From positions 154,717 to 218,716 of the forward strand of contig DLCK01000026.1 in NCBI GenBank assembly GCA_002480565.1: a stretch of DNA of 64,000 nt, in the 5' to 3' direction. Shown here piece by piece: positions 7,854-16,676 of this stretch. Position numbers and translations under genes: made by a program. Each line of letters starts with the position of its first letter. Positions within the stretch are counted from its first letter, which is position 1. The notes beneath the pieces were generated by a model. The model ran no database searches and was not told where the DNA came from. It was given only the letters and a program-made list of their open reading frames with translations. Origin of the DNA: Phycisphaerales bacterium UBA7800 (lineage in GTDB: Bacteria > Planctomycetota > Phycisphaerae > Phycisphaerales > Phycisphaeraceae).

Positions 7854-8639
7854 TCACTGATTCCGAGACAGAGGCACGATCAAGGCGTCGGTGAATCCCA
7901 TCTGCTTTTGAGCGTGAGCCGCTGACGCATAATCTGTGAACCGTCCGACATGCACGCGGAAATAGGTTCCGGCATTGGTGCTGAAGGTCTGGGTGATCTG
8001 TGGTAAACCCACTCTCAAATACTGTGTCCGCTTGGCGACATCTTGAACCCGATGCTGAGCATTGGTTTGAGAGCGATAAGCCCCGACTTGTAATGTAAAT
8101 CCGACGGTCGCCAGGTAATTGTCGATTTGCTTGCCGATGGCAGCATCCCGGTTATACCCCCGAGCCAGTAGCAGACTACTCCGCGCCGCCGGCCAGAATC
8201 CGAGTTTTTGTTGAGCGATCCCGGCCTGGAAGTAGGCGTTGGCTCGATCCTGCCCGGCCAGTCTTGTTGCCGCGTTGCCAAAGGCGATTGCCGCATCACG
8301 GAATTGGTCTTTGCGGTTGTAGAGGAATCCAAGTTCCGCCCAGGCGTCACCTGCCAATGCATTGTCCGTGCTTGAGGTGGCATCGGTGAGGTATTGTTGG
8401 GCTTGTTTGTCGTTACCCAGTCGACGTGCCGAAACGCCAGCAAGGTATTGGCCCTGGGTTGAGAGATCAGGGTTGGACACCGTCGCCACCCCGGTTGCCA
8501 GGCGATAGGTCTTGGCATAGTTCTGCTGGTCGAAGGCTTTCTGGGCATCCTGAAGCTGATGCCGATAGTGGTCTGCACCACAACCGCTGAGGCCTATGGC
8601 AAATAGGAGTCCAGTCACGATCCACATTACACGTTGCAC
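7854..8639 (-). CDS. Lipoprotein with TPR-like helices and C-terminal SPOR domain
   Basis: The signal peptide MQRVMWIVTGLLFAIGLSGC ends in a lipobox (LSGC, Cys at residue 20). Residues about 30-175 hold paired helices typical of TPR repeats. A SPOR domain follows at about 185-258 (FTLQVGAYRSQTNAQHR ... YFRVHVGRFTDYASA). SPOR domains bind denuded peptidoglycan at septa, so a cell-envelope or division role is likely; planctomycete peptidoglycan is unusual but present. The start is GTG at 8639 with AGGGG eight bases upstream; ATG at 8627 would cut into the signal peptide. Length is 261 aa. Confidence 0.88.
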   Translation of the reverse strand: MQRVMWIVTGLLFAIGLSGCGADHYRHQLQDAQKAFDQQNYAKTYRLATGVATVSNPDLSTQGQYLAGVSARRLGNDKQAQQYLTDATSSTDNALAGDAWAELGFLYNRKDQFRDAAIAFGNAATRLAGQDRANAYFQAGIAQQKLGFWPAARSSLLLARGYNRDAAIGKQIDNYLATVGFTLQVGAYRSQTNAQHRVQDVAKRTQYLRVGLPQITQTFSTNAGTYFRVHVGRFTDYASAAHAQKQMGFTDALIVPLSRNQ

Positions 8640-8894
8640 TTAATATCCCCTTAGGGTTGGCGGGTGTCATCAAACGGCGTTTATCAGACATTGTAGCCAT
8701 TGTACGGGTTTGACAATTCAAAGGCATTGTAAGTTCAGAAGCTCGGATCAAGACGGTGCCGATTGCTGAAAAAATGGATATGCCACGCCTTGGTTTGTGG
8801 ACATCAATGGTTATAGGGCATTGAGCCTTGGTTTCTTGGGTTTAAACGGTGAATCGGACCAAACTCATGATGGTGATAGGCCGATACGTAAACA

Positions 8895-9866
8895 GTGAGT
8901 GCTAAACAACCAACTGGTATTGACAGGTTGCCCCGATCCACCACCCAGGCTCATCATCCCTCCATTTGGAACGATGCTCCGATGCGTGCCAAGATCATGC
9001 TTTTGATCGCCATCGCTGCGGTCGGAGGCTGTATCGTCGGGATGCTCGAAGTCTACATGGGTCAGCATGCCTACATCATGGCTTCAGGACTTGGCGGGTT
9101 GTGTCTGGTTCTTTTTGGCCTTTCCAAAGTCTGGTGCTGGATGCCCTTGGAACAGCTTATCAAGCAGCTTCAACGCATTGACAAGACTGACCGTCCCAAG
9201 CAGATCCAATCCCTGCCACTGCATCGTGTTGATGAAGTAGGCCAACTGGCAAGGATTGTGCATGAACTGATGGCATGGACGATCCGCGAACACATTCAGG
9301 CTCGGCAGCTTCGCAAAAGCTTTGCCGATGAAGTCCACAAGGCGATTAACCGCGCGACCACCGACCTGAAAAACATGGCCATGCGCGATCCACTGACCGG
9401 CTTGGGTAACCGTCGATTTGTCGATGAAAACCTTGAAGAGTTGGTCCAATCAGCCAGACATACCCAAACCGATCTGGTGTGCATCACCTTTGACGTGGAC
9501 AATTTCAAACAGGTCAACGACACCCTGGGCCATGCCGTCGGTGATGAACTGTTGATCTTCATCGCATCCTTGATCCAAGCCTCAGTCCGTGGTGACGACT
9601 ATCCGATTCGACTGGGTGGCGACGAATTTGTGTTGCTCATGCCCGGCTGTGATATGGATCATGCCACGCGAATCACCGGTCGGATGGTGGTGCTGTTTCG
9701 CCAGCATGTACAGATGGCATTCCCACAGGTTCCGGTGAGTCTATCGGTGGGATTGGCATCACTGGCTCAGGACAGTCCCGCAGATGGGCGCGGTCTCATG
9801 GAGTTGGCCGACCAACGGCTTTACGAAGCCAAGCGTGCTGGCAAGGACCAGTTGGTCTCACGTTAA
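8895..9866 (+). CDS. Membrane-anchored diguanylate cyclase (GGDEF)
   Basis: Makes cyclic di-GMP from two GTP. Two N-terminal membrane segments (about residues 30-52 and 59-78) are followed by a HAMP-like linker and a GGDEF domain (about 160-320). The GGDEF domain has RDPLTGLGNRRF at its start, the active-site motif GGDEF intact in RLGGDEFVLLMPG, and an RxxD inhibitory site (RGDD) five residues before it, so product inhibition is likely. The GTG start at 8895 is uncertain; ATG at 8982, just before the first membrane segment, is an alternative. Possible receivers for c-di-GMP are the PilZ domains encoded at 41.3 kb. Confidence 0.92.
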   Translation: MSAKQPTGIDRLPRSTTQAHHPSIWNDAPMRAKIMLLIAIAAVGGCIVGMLEVYMGQHAYIMASGLGGLCLVLFGLSKVWCWMPLEQLIKQLQRIDKTDRPKQIQSLPLHRVDEVGQLARIVHELMAWTIREHIQARQLRKSFADEVHKAINRATTDLKNMAMRDPLTGLGNRRFVDENLEELVQSARHTQTDLVCITFDVDNFKQVNDTLGHAVGDELLIFIASLIQASVRGDDYPIRLGGDEFVLLMPGCDMDHATRITGRMVVLFRQHVQMAFPQVPVSLSVGLASLAQDSPADGRGLMELADQRLYEAKRAGKDQLVSR

Positions 9867-9943
9867 GAACGCTGTTCAACTCATCATGTTAGAAATCCAG
9901 TCTTAATCGAGCTTTAACATGGATTTGGCCGATAGAGGATTCT

Positions 9944-11074
9944 ATGTCGGCTGATTCAAAACCTGTTATTGGGCATGTCCTTCACCAACTGGCGTACGCC
10001 GGTGCTGAGGTGTTGGCTGCAGCGTTGGCCAGGCAGCTTGCCGATCGCTATCAAACCGTGTTCCTTTGCCTTGATGGGTTGGGGAAACTCGGTGAAGCAC
10101 TGCAATCCGAAGGCTTTCGCGTCGTCGAACTGGGTCGCAAGCCCGGCATTGATCTGGCGGTCTCCAGGCGAATTAAACAAGCTGTCAAAGAGCATGGCAT
10201 TGATCTGTTGCATGCTCATCAATACACGCCGTTTTTCTATGCCTCACTGTCACGTAAACTCGGTAGCAAGCCACCATTGCTGTTTACTGAGCATGGCAGA
10301 CATTATCCCGATCAACGCAAACTCAAACGGGTGATCGCCAACAAGTTTCTCTGGCGTCAGCATGATCGCGCAACCGCCGTGGGCCGATTTGTCGCCAGGG
10401 CATTGGTGTCCAATGAGGGCTTCCCGCGTGCGGATGTACAGGTGATTTACAACGGCATTGATCCCGACACGTTCATGCTGCCCAACCAGCAACAGTTACG
10501 CTATCGCATGCGAGACGAGTTGAAACTCACCGAGGATCAACCGGTGATCCTGCAGGTCGCACGGTTTCACCCGGTCAAGGATCACGCGACATCCATCAAA
10601 GCCTTTAGCCATGTCGTTGAGCAATTGCCCAATGCCGTGTTGTTACTTGCAGGGGACGGCCAGGACAAACCGGTGATGCAAGCGTTGGCCAAGCAGCTGG
10701 GCGTCGCAGACCATGTGCGATTTCTGGGCGTCCGAACCGATATCCCGCACCTGATGACCGCCGCCGATGCCTTTGTGCTTTCAAGTCTCAGTGAAGGTAT
10801 CTCGGTGACATTACTCGAAGCCATGGCATCAGGCGTCCCCATCTGCACCACCGATGTAGGCGGTAATGGTGAAATCGTCGAACATACTGTCACCGGTCTT
10901 CTATCCCCAAGACAGGATGCCAAAGCGTTGGGTGCCAACCTGGTGCAAATGCTCATTGATCCACCACTGCGACAAAAATTCGTCGATGCCTCACGTCGCA
11001 AACTGCTGGCTCAATTCAACCAGCAGCAGATGCACGATGCATATACAAAACTCTACGACTCAATGATTCATTGA
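9944..11074 (+). CDS. Glycosyltransferase family 4 (GT-B fold)
   Basis: Transfers a sugar from an activated donor; acceptor unknown. The N-terminal domain begins GHVLHQLAYAGAEVLAAALA (glycine-rich, GT4-like), and the C-terminal domain (about residues 185-376) contains VILQVARFHPVKDH and the EX7E motif in SEGISVTLLEAMASGVP. Length 376 aa is typical. GAGG lies five bases before the ATG. The following gene encodes a putative sugar nucleotidyltransferase, so the two may supply and use an activated sugar for an envelope polysaccharide (inference). Confidence 0.93.
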   Translation: MSADSKPVIGHVLHQLAYAGAEVLAAALARQLADRYQTVFLCLDGLGKLGEALQSEGFRVVELGRKPGIDLAVSRRIKQAVKEHGIDLLHAHQYTPFFYASLSRKLGSKPPLLFTEHGRHYPDQRKLKRVIANKFLWRQHDRATAVGRFVARALVSNEGFPRADVQVIYNGIDPDTFMLPNQQQLRYRMRDELKLTEDQPVILQVARFHPVKDHATSIKAFSHVVEQLPNAVLLLAGDGQDKPVMQALAKQLGVADHVRFLGVRTDIPHLMTAADAFVLSSLSEGISVTLLEAMASGVPICTTDVGGNGEIVEHTVTGLLSPRQDAKALGANLVQMLIDPPLRQKFVDASRRKLLAQFNQQQMHDAYTKLYDSMIH

Positions 11075-11181
11075 CATAAGTAATTCGCCACGCCAAAGAT
11101 ACAGGCCATTCACATTGGCGGATTGCCGCGCGTTGTTTATCATGACCACTGAATGTGTCGATCAAACACGTAAGACTTGCC

Positions 11182-12381
11182 ATGAATGACCAACCTCAAT
11201 TAATGATTTTTGATGACGGCCAAGGTGCCTTTACACCTTTGACCGATCTCCGCGCGGTCTTTGAGCTTCGGACTGGCAAGCACAGTACCCAAAAACGCAT
11301 CGAACACCTCACCGGCTTGCCAACCCAGGCCATCCAAGTCCCCAAAGCACTCCAGGCGGTGATGCTCGAACGCTATCCCAAGCTGGCAGTCAACACGCCT
11401 CCGACCACCGCAGGTGACTGGCTGACCGTCAATGGTCGTTGTGCGGATCACACCATACTCACACAGATTGCCCAGCTCCAGTCCGGCCAAGCCATGCAAC
11501 TGGCCGACGGCACTCCCGTGGCAGCACGCGTCAATCTCACCGACTCCTGGGATTGGCCCCAAGATATCACGGTGACGCAGCTTGAGGACAACACGCTGCT
11601 GACGCGCGTCTGGCAGATTCATAACCTGCTGCACAAGAACCTCGTCAACGATATCGAGCTCTGCCAATTCCCGATGATCGGACGAATTGAGGATCGCTAT
11701 CACGGCGTGACCGTTTTCGGAGACCATGCCATCAAGGTGCACCCGTCGGCTACGCTTCAACCGGGCGTGATTCTCAACAGTGAAGACGGGCCGATCTGCA
11801 TCGACGAAGATGTACTGGTCGAAAGCCCCACAGTCATCCAAGGCCCATGCTCAATTGGCAAAGGTTCGATGATCGCACCCATGACCCAACTCCGCGGTGA
11901 CACTGTCATTGGCCCGGTCTGCAAAGTCGGCGGTGAGATCAAAGCAAGCATCATCGCAGGCTATTCCAACAAAGCTCATGCCGGATACCTGGGCAATGCG
12001 CTGGTGGGTTACTGGGTGAATCTCGGTGCGGACACCACCGCCAGTAATCTCAAGAACACCTACAGTCCGGTTCGCATGCAGCTTGCTCCCAACCTGCCTC
12101 GCGAAGATACCGGCCTGGCAAACCTCGGCCCGGTCATCGGTGATTATGTTCGCACCGGTATCACCACCCGGATGCCTACCGGCACCGTCATCGGCACAGG
12201 GACGATGATCGCTCAATCCACCTTCACGCCTACCTGCGTCAGTCCCATGCGATTCATCACCGACAAAGCTGATGATGCCTACGCACCTGACAAACTCATT
12301 GCGACAATCAAGGCCATGATGAGCCGACGCGACCAACAACTCACCGATGCCGATGCCAATCGCCTGCGCGATTTGGGTTGA
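11182..12381 (+). CDS. Putative sugar nucleotidyltransferase (GlmU-like, left-handed beta-helix)
   Basis: A 399-residue protein whose N-terminal half is a divergent nucleotidyltransferase-like domain (LMIFDDGQGAFTPLTDLRAVFELRTG). The C-terminal half carries hexapeptide repeats forming a left-handed beta-helix from about residue 190 (VHPSATLQPGVILN, GPICIDEDVLVESP, GPCSIGKGSMIAP) and the block LGADTTASNLKNTYSPV. This architecture matches the GlmU-like sugar nucleotidyltransferase family seen in Bacteroidetes and planctomycetes; nucleotide and sugar are unknown. ATG 11182 is preferred to GTG 11155 (family N-terminus MIFDDG). Confidence 0.85.
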   Translation: MNDQPQLMIFDDGQGAFTPLTDLRAVFELRTGKHSTQKRIEHLTGLPTQAIQVPKALQAVMLERYPKLAVNTPPTTAGDWLTVNGRCADHTILTQIAQLQSGQAMQLADGTPVAARVNLTDSWDWPQDITVTQLEDNTLLTRVWQIHNLLHKNLVNDIELCQFPMIGRIEDRYHGVTVFGDHAIKVHPSATLQPGVILNSEDGPICIDEDVLVESPTVIQGPCSIGKGSMIAPMTQLRGDTVIGPVCKVGGEIKASIIAGYSNKAHAGYLGNALVGYWVNLGADTTASNLKNTYSPVRMQLAPNLPREDTGLANLGPVIGDYVRTGITTRMPTGTVIGTGTMIAQSTFTPTCVSPMRFITDKADDAYAPDKLIATIKAMMSRRDQQLTDADANRLRDLG

Positions 12382-12489
12382 TGCCTTAAATCCAATCTCT
12401 ATTAAATTTCCACTGCAACCGGCAAGACCTCCTGGACGTACCGTAGTTACCCGTCATGTCTAAAACCCATTCCGCATGGAGATTGATTG

Positions 12490-13776
12490 ATGCTTAAACC
12501 GATCAGCCGGGCCTTGGTACTGGTATGCCTGTTGACTTGCCCTTGTCTTGCAGACATTAAAACCTATATCGACAAGCCCGATGACAGCTATGCCTACAAA
12601 GTTGTCCAAGAGCAGCAGGTCATGGGGGTCAACATCCGCGTGGTCGATTTCACCAGTCAGACATGGGAAGACAAGCCCTGGCAACATTGGTTATTTTTGA
12701 TCACACCCAAGGTGATTCAACATCCAGGCAAAGCGATCCTGATCATCGCAGGTGGTTCGAATCGACCGGGTATCCCCAAGCTCCCCAAAGAAGTCGGCTT
12801 ACTTGCCAGCACCTGTGAACAACTAGGTGTCCCGGTGGCCATTTTAGCCCAAGTCCCCAATCAGCCACTTTACGACAATCTTCGCGAAGACAATCTCATT
12901 GCCCATAGCATGACGATGTATTTTGCATCGGGTAATGAGGAGCAGATTCTACTCCTGCCGATGGTCAAGTCCGCAGTCAAAGCCATGGACTGTATCTCCG
13001 AATTAATGACCGAATCGCATGGCAAGCCCGTCGACGAATTCGTCGTCAGCGGTGCATCCAAACGGGGCTGGACAACCTATCTCACCGCAGCTGTGGATCA
13101 ACGCGTCATCGCAGCAGCACCGATGGTCATCGACATGCTCAAGCTACCTGAGCAGATGGAAAAACAAAAACAGGTCTACGGCGAACAACTCAGCCCCAAG
13201 ATCACGCCTTACACTTCGCGCGGTGTTTTACAGAAAATGCAGACCGAAGATGGCAAAGCGCTCGTCGCGTTAATCGACCCCTATGCCTATCGCAAATTAC
13301 TCACCATGCCCAAGCTTTTACTGTTGGGGACGAACGATCCATTTTGGACGGTTGATGCTGCCAATGTGTATTACGATGATCTACCTGGGATCAAATACAT
13401 GTGCTACGTTGCCAATGCCGGGCATGGGTTGAATCTTGCTGTTTTGCCGACACTGCTTAATTTCTTTAAAGCGTCCGTCAGTCAAACCGCATTGGCAACA
13501 CTCAACTGGACGCGTAACGATGATGGTTCGACCACCATCCAATGCAAGCAGAAACCCATCACCTTGAAGCTTTGGCAGTCCGACAATCCCTCGATGGATT
13601 TTCGCCAATCGCAATGGACTTCCAAACTTATCACGCTCGACGTTGATGAGCTGAATATCAAACCTGACAAGCCTACCGATGGTTATCTTGCATACTATGT
13701 CGAAGCGACTTTTGCTTCAGCACACAATCTGCCTTATACCTTAAGCACGCAGATCACGGTGTTGAATGCCCTGTGA
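12490..13776 (+). CDS. PhoPQ-activated pathogenicity-related family protein (PqaA-like), secreted
   Basis: A 428-residue alpha/beta-hydrolase-like protein with an N-terminal signal peptide (about residues 1-21, ending CLA). The family motif with the presumed nucleophile is VSGASKRGWTTYL (GxSxxG) at about residue 188; a later LLLGTNDPFW probably carries the acid and NAGHGLNL the catalytic His. The family is named after Salmonella PqaA, but its substrate is unknown and the name implies nothing about virulence here. ATG 12490 has GGAG upstream; a TTG at 12487 is in frame. It is a lone gene. Confidence 0.9.
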   Translation: MLKPISRALVLVCLLTCPCLADIKTYIDKPDDSYAYKVVQEQQVMGVNIRVVDFTSQTWEDKPWQHWLFLITPKVIQHPGKAILIIAGGSNRPGIPKLPKEVGLLASTCEQLGVPVAILAQVPNQPLYDNLREDNLIAHSMTMYFASGNEEQILLLPMVKSAVKAMDCISELMTESHGKPVDEFVVSGASKRGWTTYLTAAVDQRVIAAAPMVIDMLKLPEQMEKQKQVYGEQLSPKITPYTSRGVLQKMQTEDGKALVALIDPYAYRKLLTMPKLLLLGTNDPFWTVDAANVYYDDLPGIKYMCYVANAGHGLNLAVLPTLLNFFKASVSQTALATLNWTRNDDGSTTIQCKQKPITLKLWQSDNPSMDFRQSQWTSKLITLDVDELNIKPDKPTDGYLAYYVEATFASAHNLPYTLSTQITVLNAL

Positions 13777-13824
13777 TTCAGGCATGCTGCGTAGTGTCCT
13801 ACTTTGCCTTATACACTACTCAAA

Positions 13825-13925
13825 AGTAGGGTGGTGTAGAGCGAGTCTCCGAGCGAAACCCACCGGTTTTGCAAGGTGCGAGACTTTGCGACGGTGGGTT
13901 TCGCTTCGCTCTACGCCACCCTACT
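13825..13925. repeat. Long interrupted palindrome (GGTGGGTTTCGC family)
   Basis: Outer arms of 17-18 bases (AGTAGGGTGGTGTAGAGCGA versus TCGCTCTACGCCACCCTACT, one mismatch region) enclose inner arms GCGAAACCCACCG and CGGTGGGTTTCGC. It lies in the 318-base gap after the PhoPQ-related gene. The rest of the gap has no feature I can support. Confidence 0.8.
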
Positions 13926-14094
13926 GAAGACAAATCAATGCGTGAAGACGATGTGTATAAGGAAAAGTGGACATCACGCGACTCGCCTGAATTAAAAGCA
14001 TTTGCCCTGCCCCATTTGACCCCATGCGCATCTGGTTCATCAACTCTTGGTATCATGTGCGTTGAACCTTAACACCTCATTTGGGAGATATGCT

Positions 14095-14748
14095 TTGAAA
14101 CGTTCGCTTTTGCTTACTTGTGTACTGTGCTTGATTGTGTCCCCGTTGGTGAGTGCTGATGAGCTGGCGGACCTGCGGGCGGAAAATGCTCGACTCAAAG
14201 CAGAGAATGCGCAGCTTAAGCAGCGGATCGGCCAGCTGGAAAACACCAACCAGCAAATCGTCGCCCAGGCCAAGCAAGCTGTCGCACAGAAGCAGGCCCA
14301 TTACCTTGCTACCACCGAGCAGTCCGATGGCAGCAAAACGGTCACCACCTACGCCCGTCGCCTGCCTGTAACCCGTGGCAAAATTCGTCACACCAGCTAT
14401 CAATTCTCCGGCTCATCCAATGGCGGTGATGTCACCTTGACCATCATCGCAGGCATGTCCCCGGGCATGTTCCGTACCGCAAAGCAATTGGAACTGGAAG
14501 TCGATGGCCAATCGCTGAACTTACCCATCGCTGACTATCAATCCAAACGCCGTCGCTCAGGTGCAGGCAGTCGCACAGGGACCACGCTGTATGACGAAAC
14601 GGTCATCATCAAACTCTCACCTGCACAGGTCGCCCAATTAGCCAAAGCGGATATGATCGTAGGCACACTGGGTTTGGCGCAGTTGGGGTTTAGTCGTGAA
14701 GATTACAACCTGCTGACCGTGCTGGCGGAATCGATCAATGCCAAGTGA
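14095..14748 (+). CDS. Secreted/periplasmic coiled-coil protein, unknown function
   Basis: A 217-residue protein. A signal peptide (MKRSLLLTCVLCLIVSPLVSA, residues 1-21) is followed by a leucine-zipper-like coiled coil (about 22-65: LRAENARLKAENAQLKQRI). A C-terminal domain (about 85-217) rich in beta strands follows, which I do not recognise (QFSGSSNGGDVTLTIIAGMSPG). The start is TTG at 14095: GGGAG lies seven bases before it and it gives a clean signal peptide, whereas the GTG/ATG choices further upstream do not. It is monocistronic by position. Confidence 0.78.
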   Translation: MKRSLLLTCVLCLIVSPLVSADELADLRAENARLKAENAQLKQRIGQLENTNQQIVAQAKQAVAQKQAHYLATTEQSDGSKTVTTYARRLPVTRGKIRHTSYQFSGSSNGGDVTLTIIAGMSPGMFRTAKQLELEVDGQSLNLPIADYQSKRRRSGAGSRTGTTLYDETVIIKLSPAQVAQLAKADMIVGTLGLAQLGFSREDYNLLTVLAESINAK

Positions 14749-14831
14749 TATTGCGGTTTTGCCTGCTACAATGAACTATCACATGTTTATTGTCTGTTCT
14801 TGACTGGTTTGATTCGTCACAAGGTTCACAC

Positions 14832-15890
14832 ATGGATCCATTGACTCAAGGTTTGTTGGGGGCAACAATCTGCGGCTCGCTGTTTAGCAAGCAACTTGGC
14901 CGATGGAGTTGGGCGGTGGGTTTGGTTGCAGGATTACTCGCTGACGCGGATATGATCGTCAGCTTGTGGATGACGCCCCTTGATGCGTTGTACTATCACC
15001 GACATTTCACGCATACACTCTGGTTTATTCCCATCGGCGGACTCCTTGCGGCTTTACCGTTTATGTTGGTCCCCAAGATGCGACTGCGGCGTAAGAGTTT
15101 GATTCTTGCGTCGATGGCCGCCTTTGCCAGTCATGCGCCGTTGGACATACTCACCAGCTATGGCACGCCGTTTTTTTGGCCGATTGACTATACGCGCATC
15201 AGCCTGGACATCATGCCAATTGTTGATCCGCTCTTCACGTTGATCCTGCTCATCGGAACAATCCTCCTGACGATTAAACGGTCAAGTAAAGTCGGACGGT
15301 TGACCCTGTTGGTCGCAGGGTTGTATGTTGCCTTTGCAGCAACGCAACACAACCGAGCATTAAACGCGCAGTTGGCATTAAGTGAATACCGAGGTAACAA
15401 GGTTCAAATCGCACGTGTCATGCCCACACCCGGTAATGTCCTGGTTTGGAACAGCGTGTACAAAACTGCTGACACAATCTACACCGATGTGATCCGCGTA
15501 CCGCTGTCATCCGAGAAAGCGAAGATCATTGAAGGCAAAAAGTATCTGGTCTTGCGTCAAGCTCAAATCTTCAAGAAACACAAGATCACCGAAGACAGTC
15601 GTCTGGCAAAAGACATCGCCAATTTCCAATGGTTCACCGGCGAGTTGGCTGCACCCTATGACAGTCAAAAACCCAACGAGTTGGCGGACATGCGATACAT
15701 GATGCAATTCGGTGATCGACAACCCCTGTGGTATATCAAGGTGGCATATAAAAAACCCGACCAGCCGGCAGTGCTTATCCATCCTGAGTTTGATCGCAAA
15801 GAAGTCTTCAACAAACTCTGGGAATTGATCAAAGCGGCGCCGGAAAATGCCAAGTCCGTCACAGAATATTATCCGGTGATTGAAGAATAA
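14832..15890 (+). CDS. Membrane-bound metal-dependent hydrolase (YdjM/DUF457 family)
   Basis: A 352-residue protein beginning MDPLTQGLLGA, the usual start of this family. Metal-binding motifs follow: LLADADMIV at about residue 38 and HRHFTHTLWF at about 56-65. Membrane segments occupy about 20-45, 64-85, 95-115, 130-150 and 160-175. After residue 180 there is a soluble C-terminal part. Substrate unknown; E. coli YdjM is LexA-regulated, which cannot be inferred here. ATG 14832 is chosen from the family N-terminus over an in-frame start at 14790. The next gene starts 61 bases later. Confidence 0.88.
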   Translation: MDPLTQGLLGATICGSLFSKQLGRWSWAVGLVAGLLADADMIVSLWMTPLDALYYHRHFTHTLWFIPIGGLLAALPFMLVPKMRLRRKSLILASMAAFASHAPLDILTSYGTPFFWPIDYTRISLDIMPIVDPLFTLILLIGTILLTIKRSSKVGRLTLLVAGLYVAFAATQHNRALNAQLALSEYRGNKVQIARVMPTPGNVLVWNSVYKTADTIYTDVIRVPLSSEKAKIIEGKKYLVLRQAQIFKKHKITEDSRLAKDIANFQWFTGELAAPYDSQKPNELADMRYMMQFGDRQPLWYIKVAYKKPDQPAVLIHPEFDRKEVFNKLWELIKAAPENAKSVTEYYPVIEE

Positions 15891-15939
15891 ATCAGAACGT
15901 TACCATCCGTGTATTTCGCACAGCTTGATCACATCCCGT

Positions 15940-15945
15940 TATAAT
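15940..15945 (+). promoter_or_regulatory. Consensus -10 box, possibly leaderless
   Basis: TATAAT ends six bases before the ATG at 15952, with no Shine-Dalgarno between. Transcription from this box would begin at or beside the start codon. No clear -35 is seen. Confidence 0.45.
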
Positions 15946-15951
15946 TCAAAC

Positions 15952-16461
15952 ATGGTTTTACGACGCTACCACTACGACAAGGCGTTTGAACACCATCTCC
16001 GGGCACTGCAAATTCCGCATGTCTCCGTGGATGAAGCGCGACGTTCCCTGCAATTGGGGCGGGTGCATGACAAGCTTAAAAATTTTGACTTCGTGGTCTA
16101 TCCTTCCACTGGTAAAGGGCTGCTCGTCGATGTCAAAGGACGCAAGCACACCGGTAAAGCCAAGCACTATCAAAACTGGGTTACCGCAGATGACATCGAC
16201 TGTATGAAGCAATGGGAAGAGCTCTTCGGCCCGGAGTATCAGGCATGCTTTGCATTTATTTTCTGGTGCGACAAACAACCCGGTGATGCGCTGTTTGAAA
16301 ATCTTTTTGAATTCGACGAACGCTGGTACACATCCAGAGCATTAACGTTGGCCCAATACCGTGAACATATGAAAGTCCGCAGCCAGAGTTGGAAAACGGT
16401 TCACATGCCACCCACGATTTTTTCACAAATCGCGTTGCCAGTCGCTCAAATGTTTGTATAA
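15952..16461 (+). CDS. HYExAFE family protein
   Basis: A 169-residue protein with the name-giving motif as HYDKAFEHHLR at residues 7-17, a family I associate with planctomycetes. A middle segment FVVYPSTGKGLLVDVKGRK (about 40-60) resembles the acidic/DVKGR core of PD-(D/E)XK nucleases, and FAFIFWC follows at about 100. A nuclease-like fold is thus possible, but no function is established. ATG 15952 is the family start; the longer frame from 15880 overlaps the preceding gene. Confidence 0.82.
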   Translation: MVLRRYHYDKAFEHHLRALQIPHVSVDEARRSLQLGRVHDKLKNFDFVVYPSTGKGLLVDVKGRKHTGKAKHYQNWVTADDIDCMKQWEELFGPEYQACFAFIFWCDKQPGDALFENLFEFDERWYTSRALTLAQYREHMKVRSQSWKTVHMPPTIFSQIALPVAQMFV

Positions 16462-16676
16462 CTAGCAACATGAAACTGTGAACCTCACCATTCGACCCCA
16501 CCAACTGGCCTGTGTGCTGATTGTCCGATGATCCAGCTCTTTGCGATGTGATCAGAGTGATGTTGTCGTTGCTTTGGATTTTGTTGCAGGCTCCCGACTC
16601 TATTTTGATTTTGTGAAATAAACTTGATTTAAAGCGTGTATATGCACGTTCCACGGTATATGTATTGGATTTGAAG

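Noticed and set aside
13869..14072. 67-residue plus-strand ORF in the gap after the PhoPQ-related gene
   Set aside because: Starts inside the palindrome, no ribosome-binding site, overlaps the leader of the next gene.
16462..16676. Search for a tRNA or other RNA gene between the HYExAFE and MATE genes
   Set aside because: No cloverleaf arms or terminator could be found; left as an ordinary leader.
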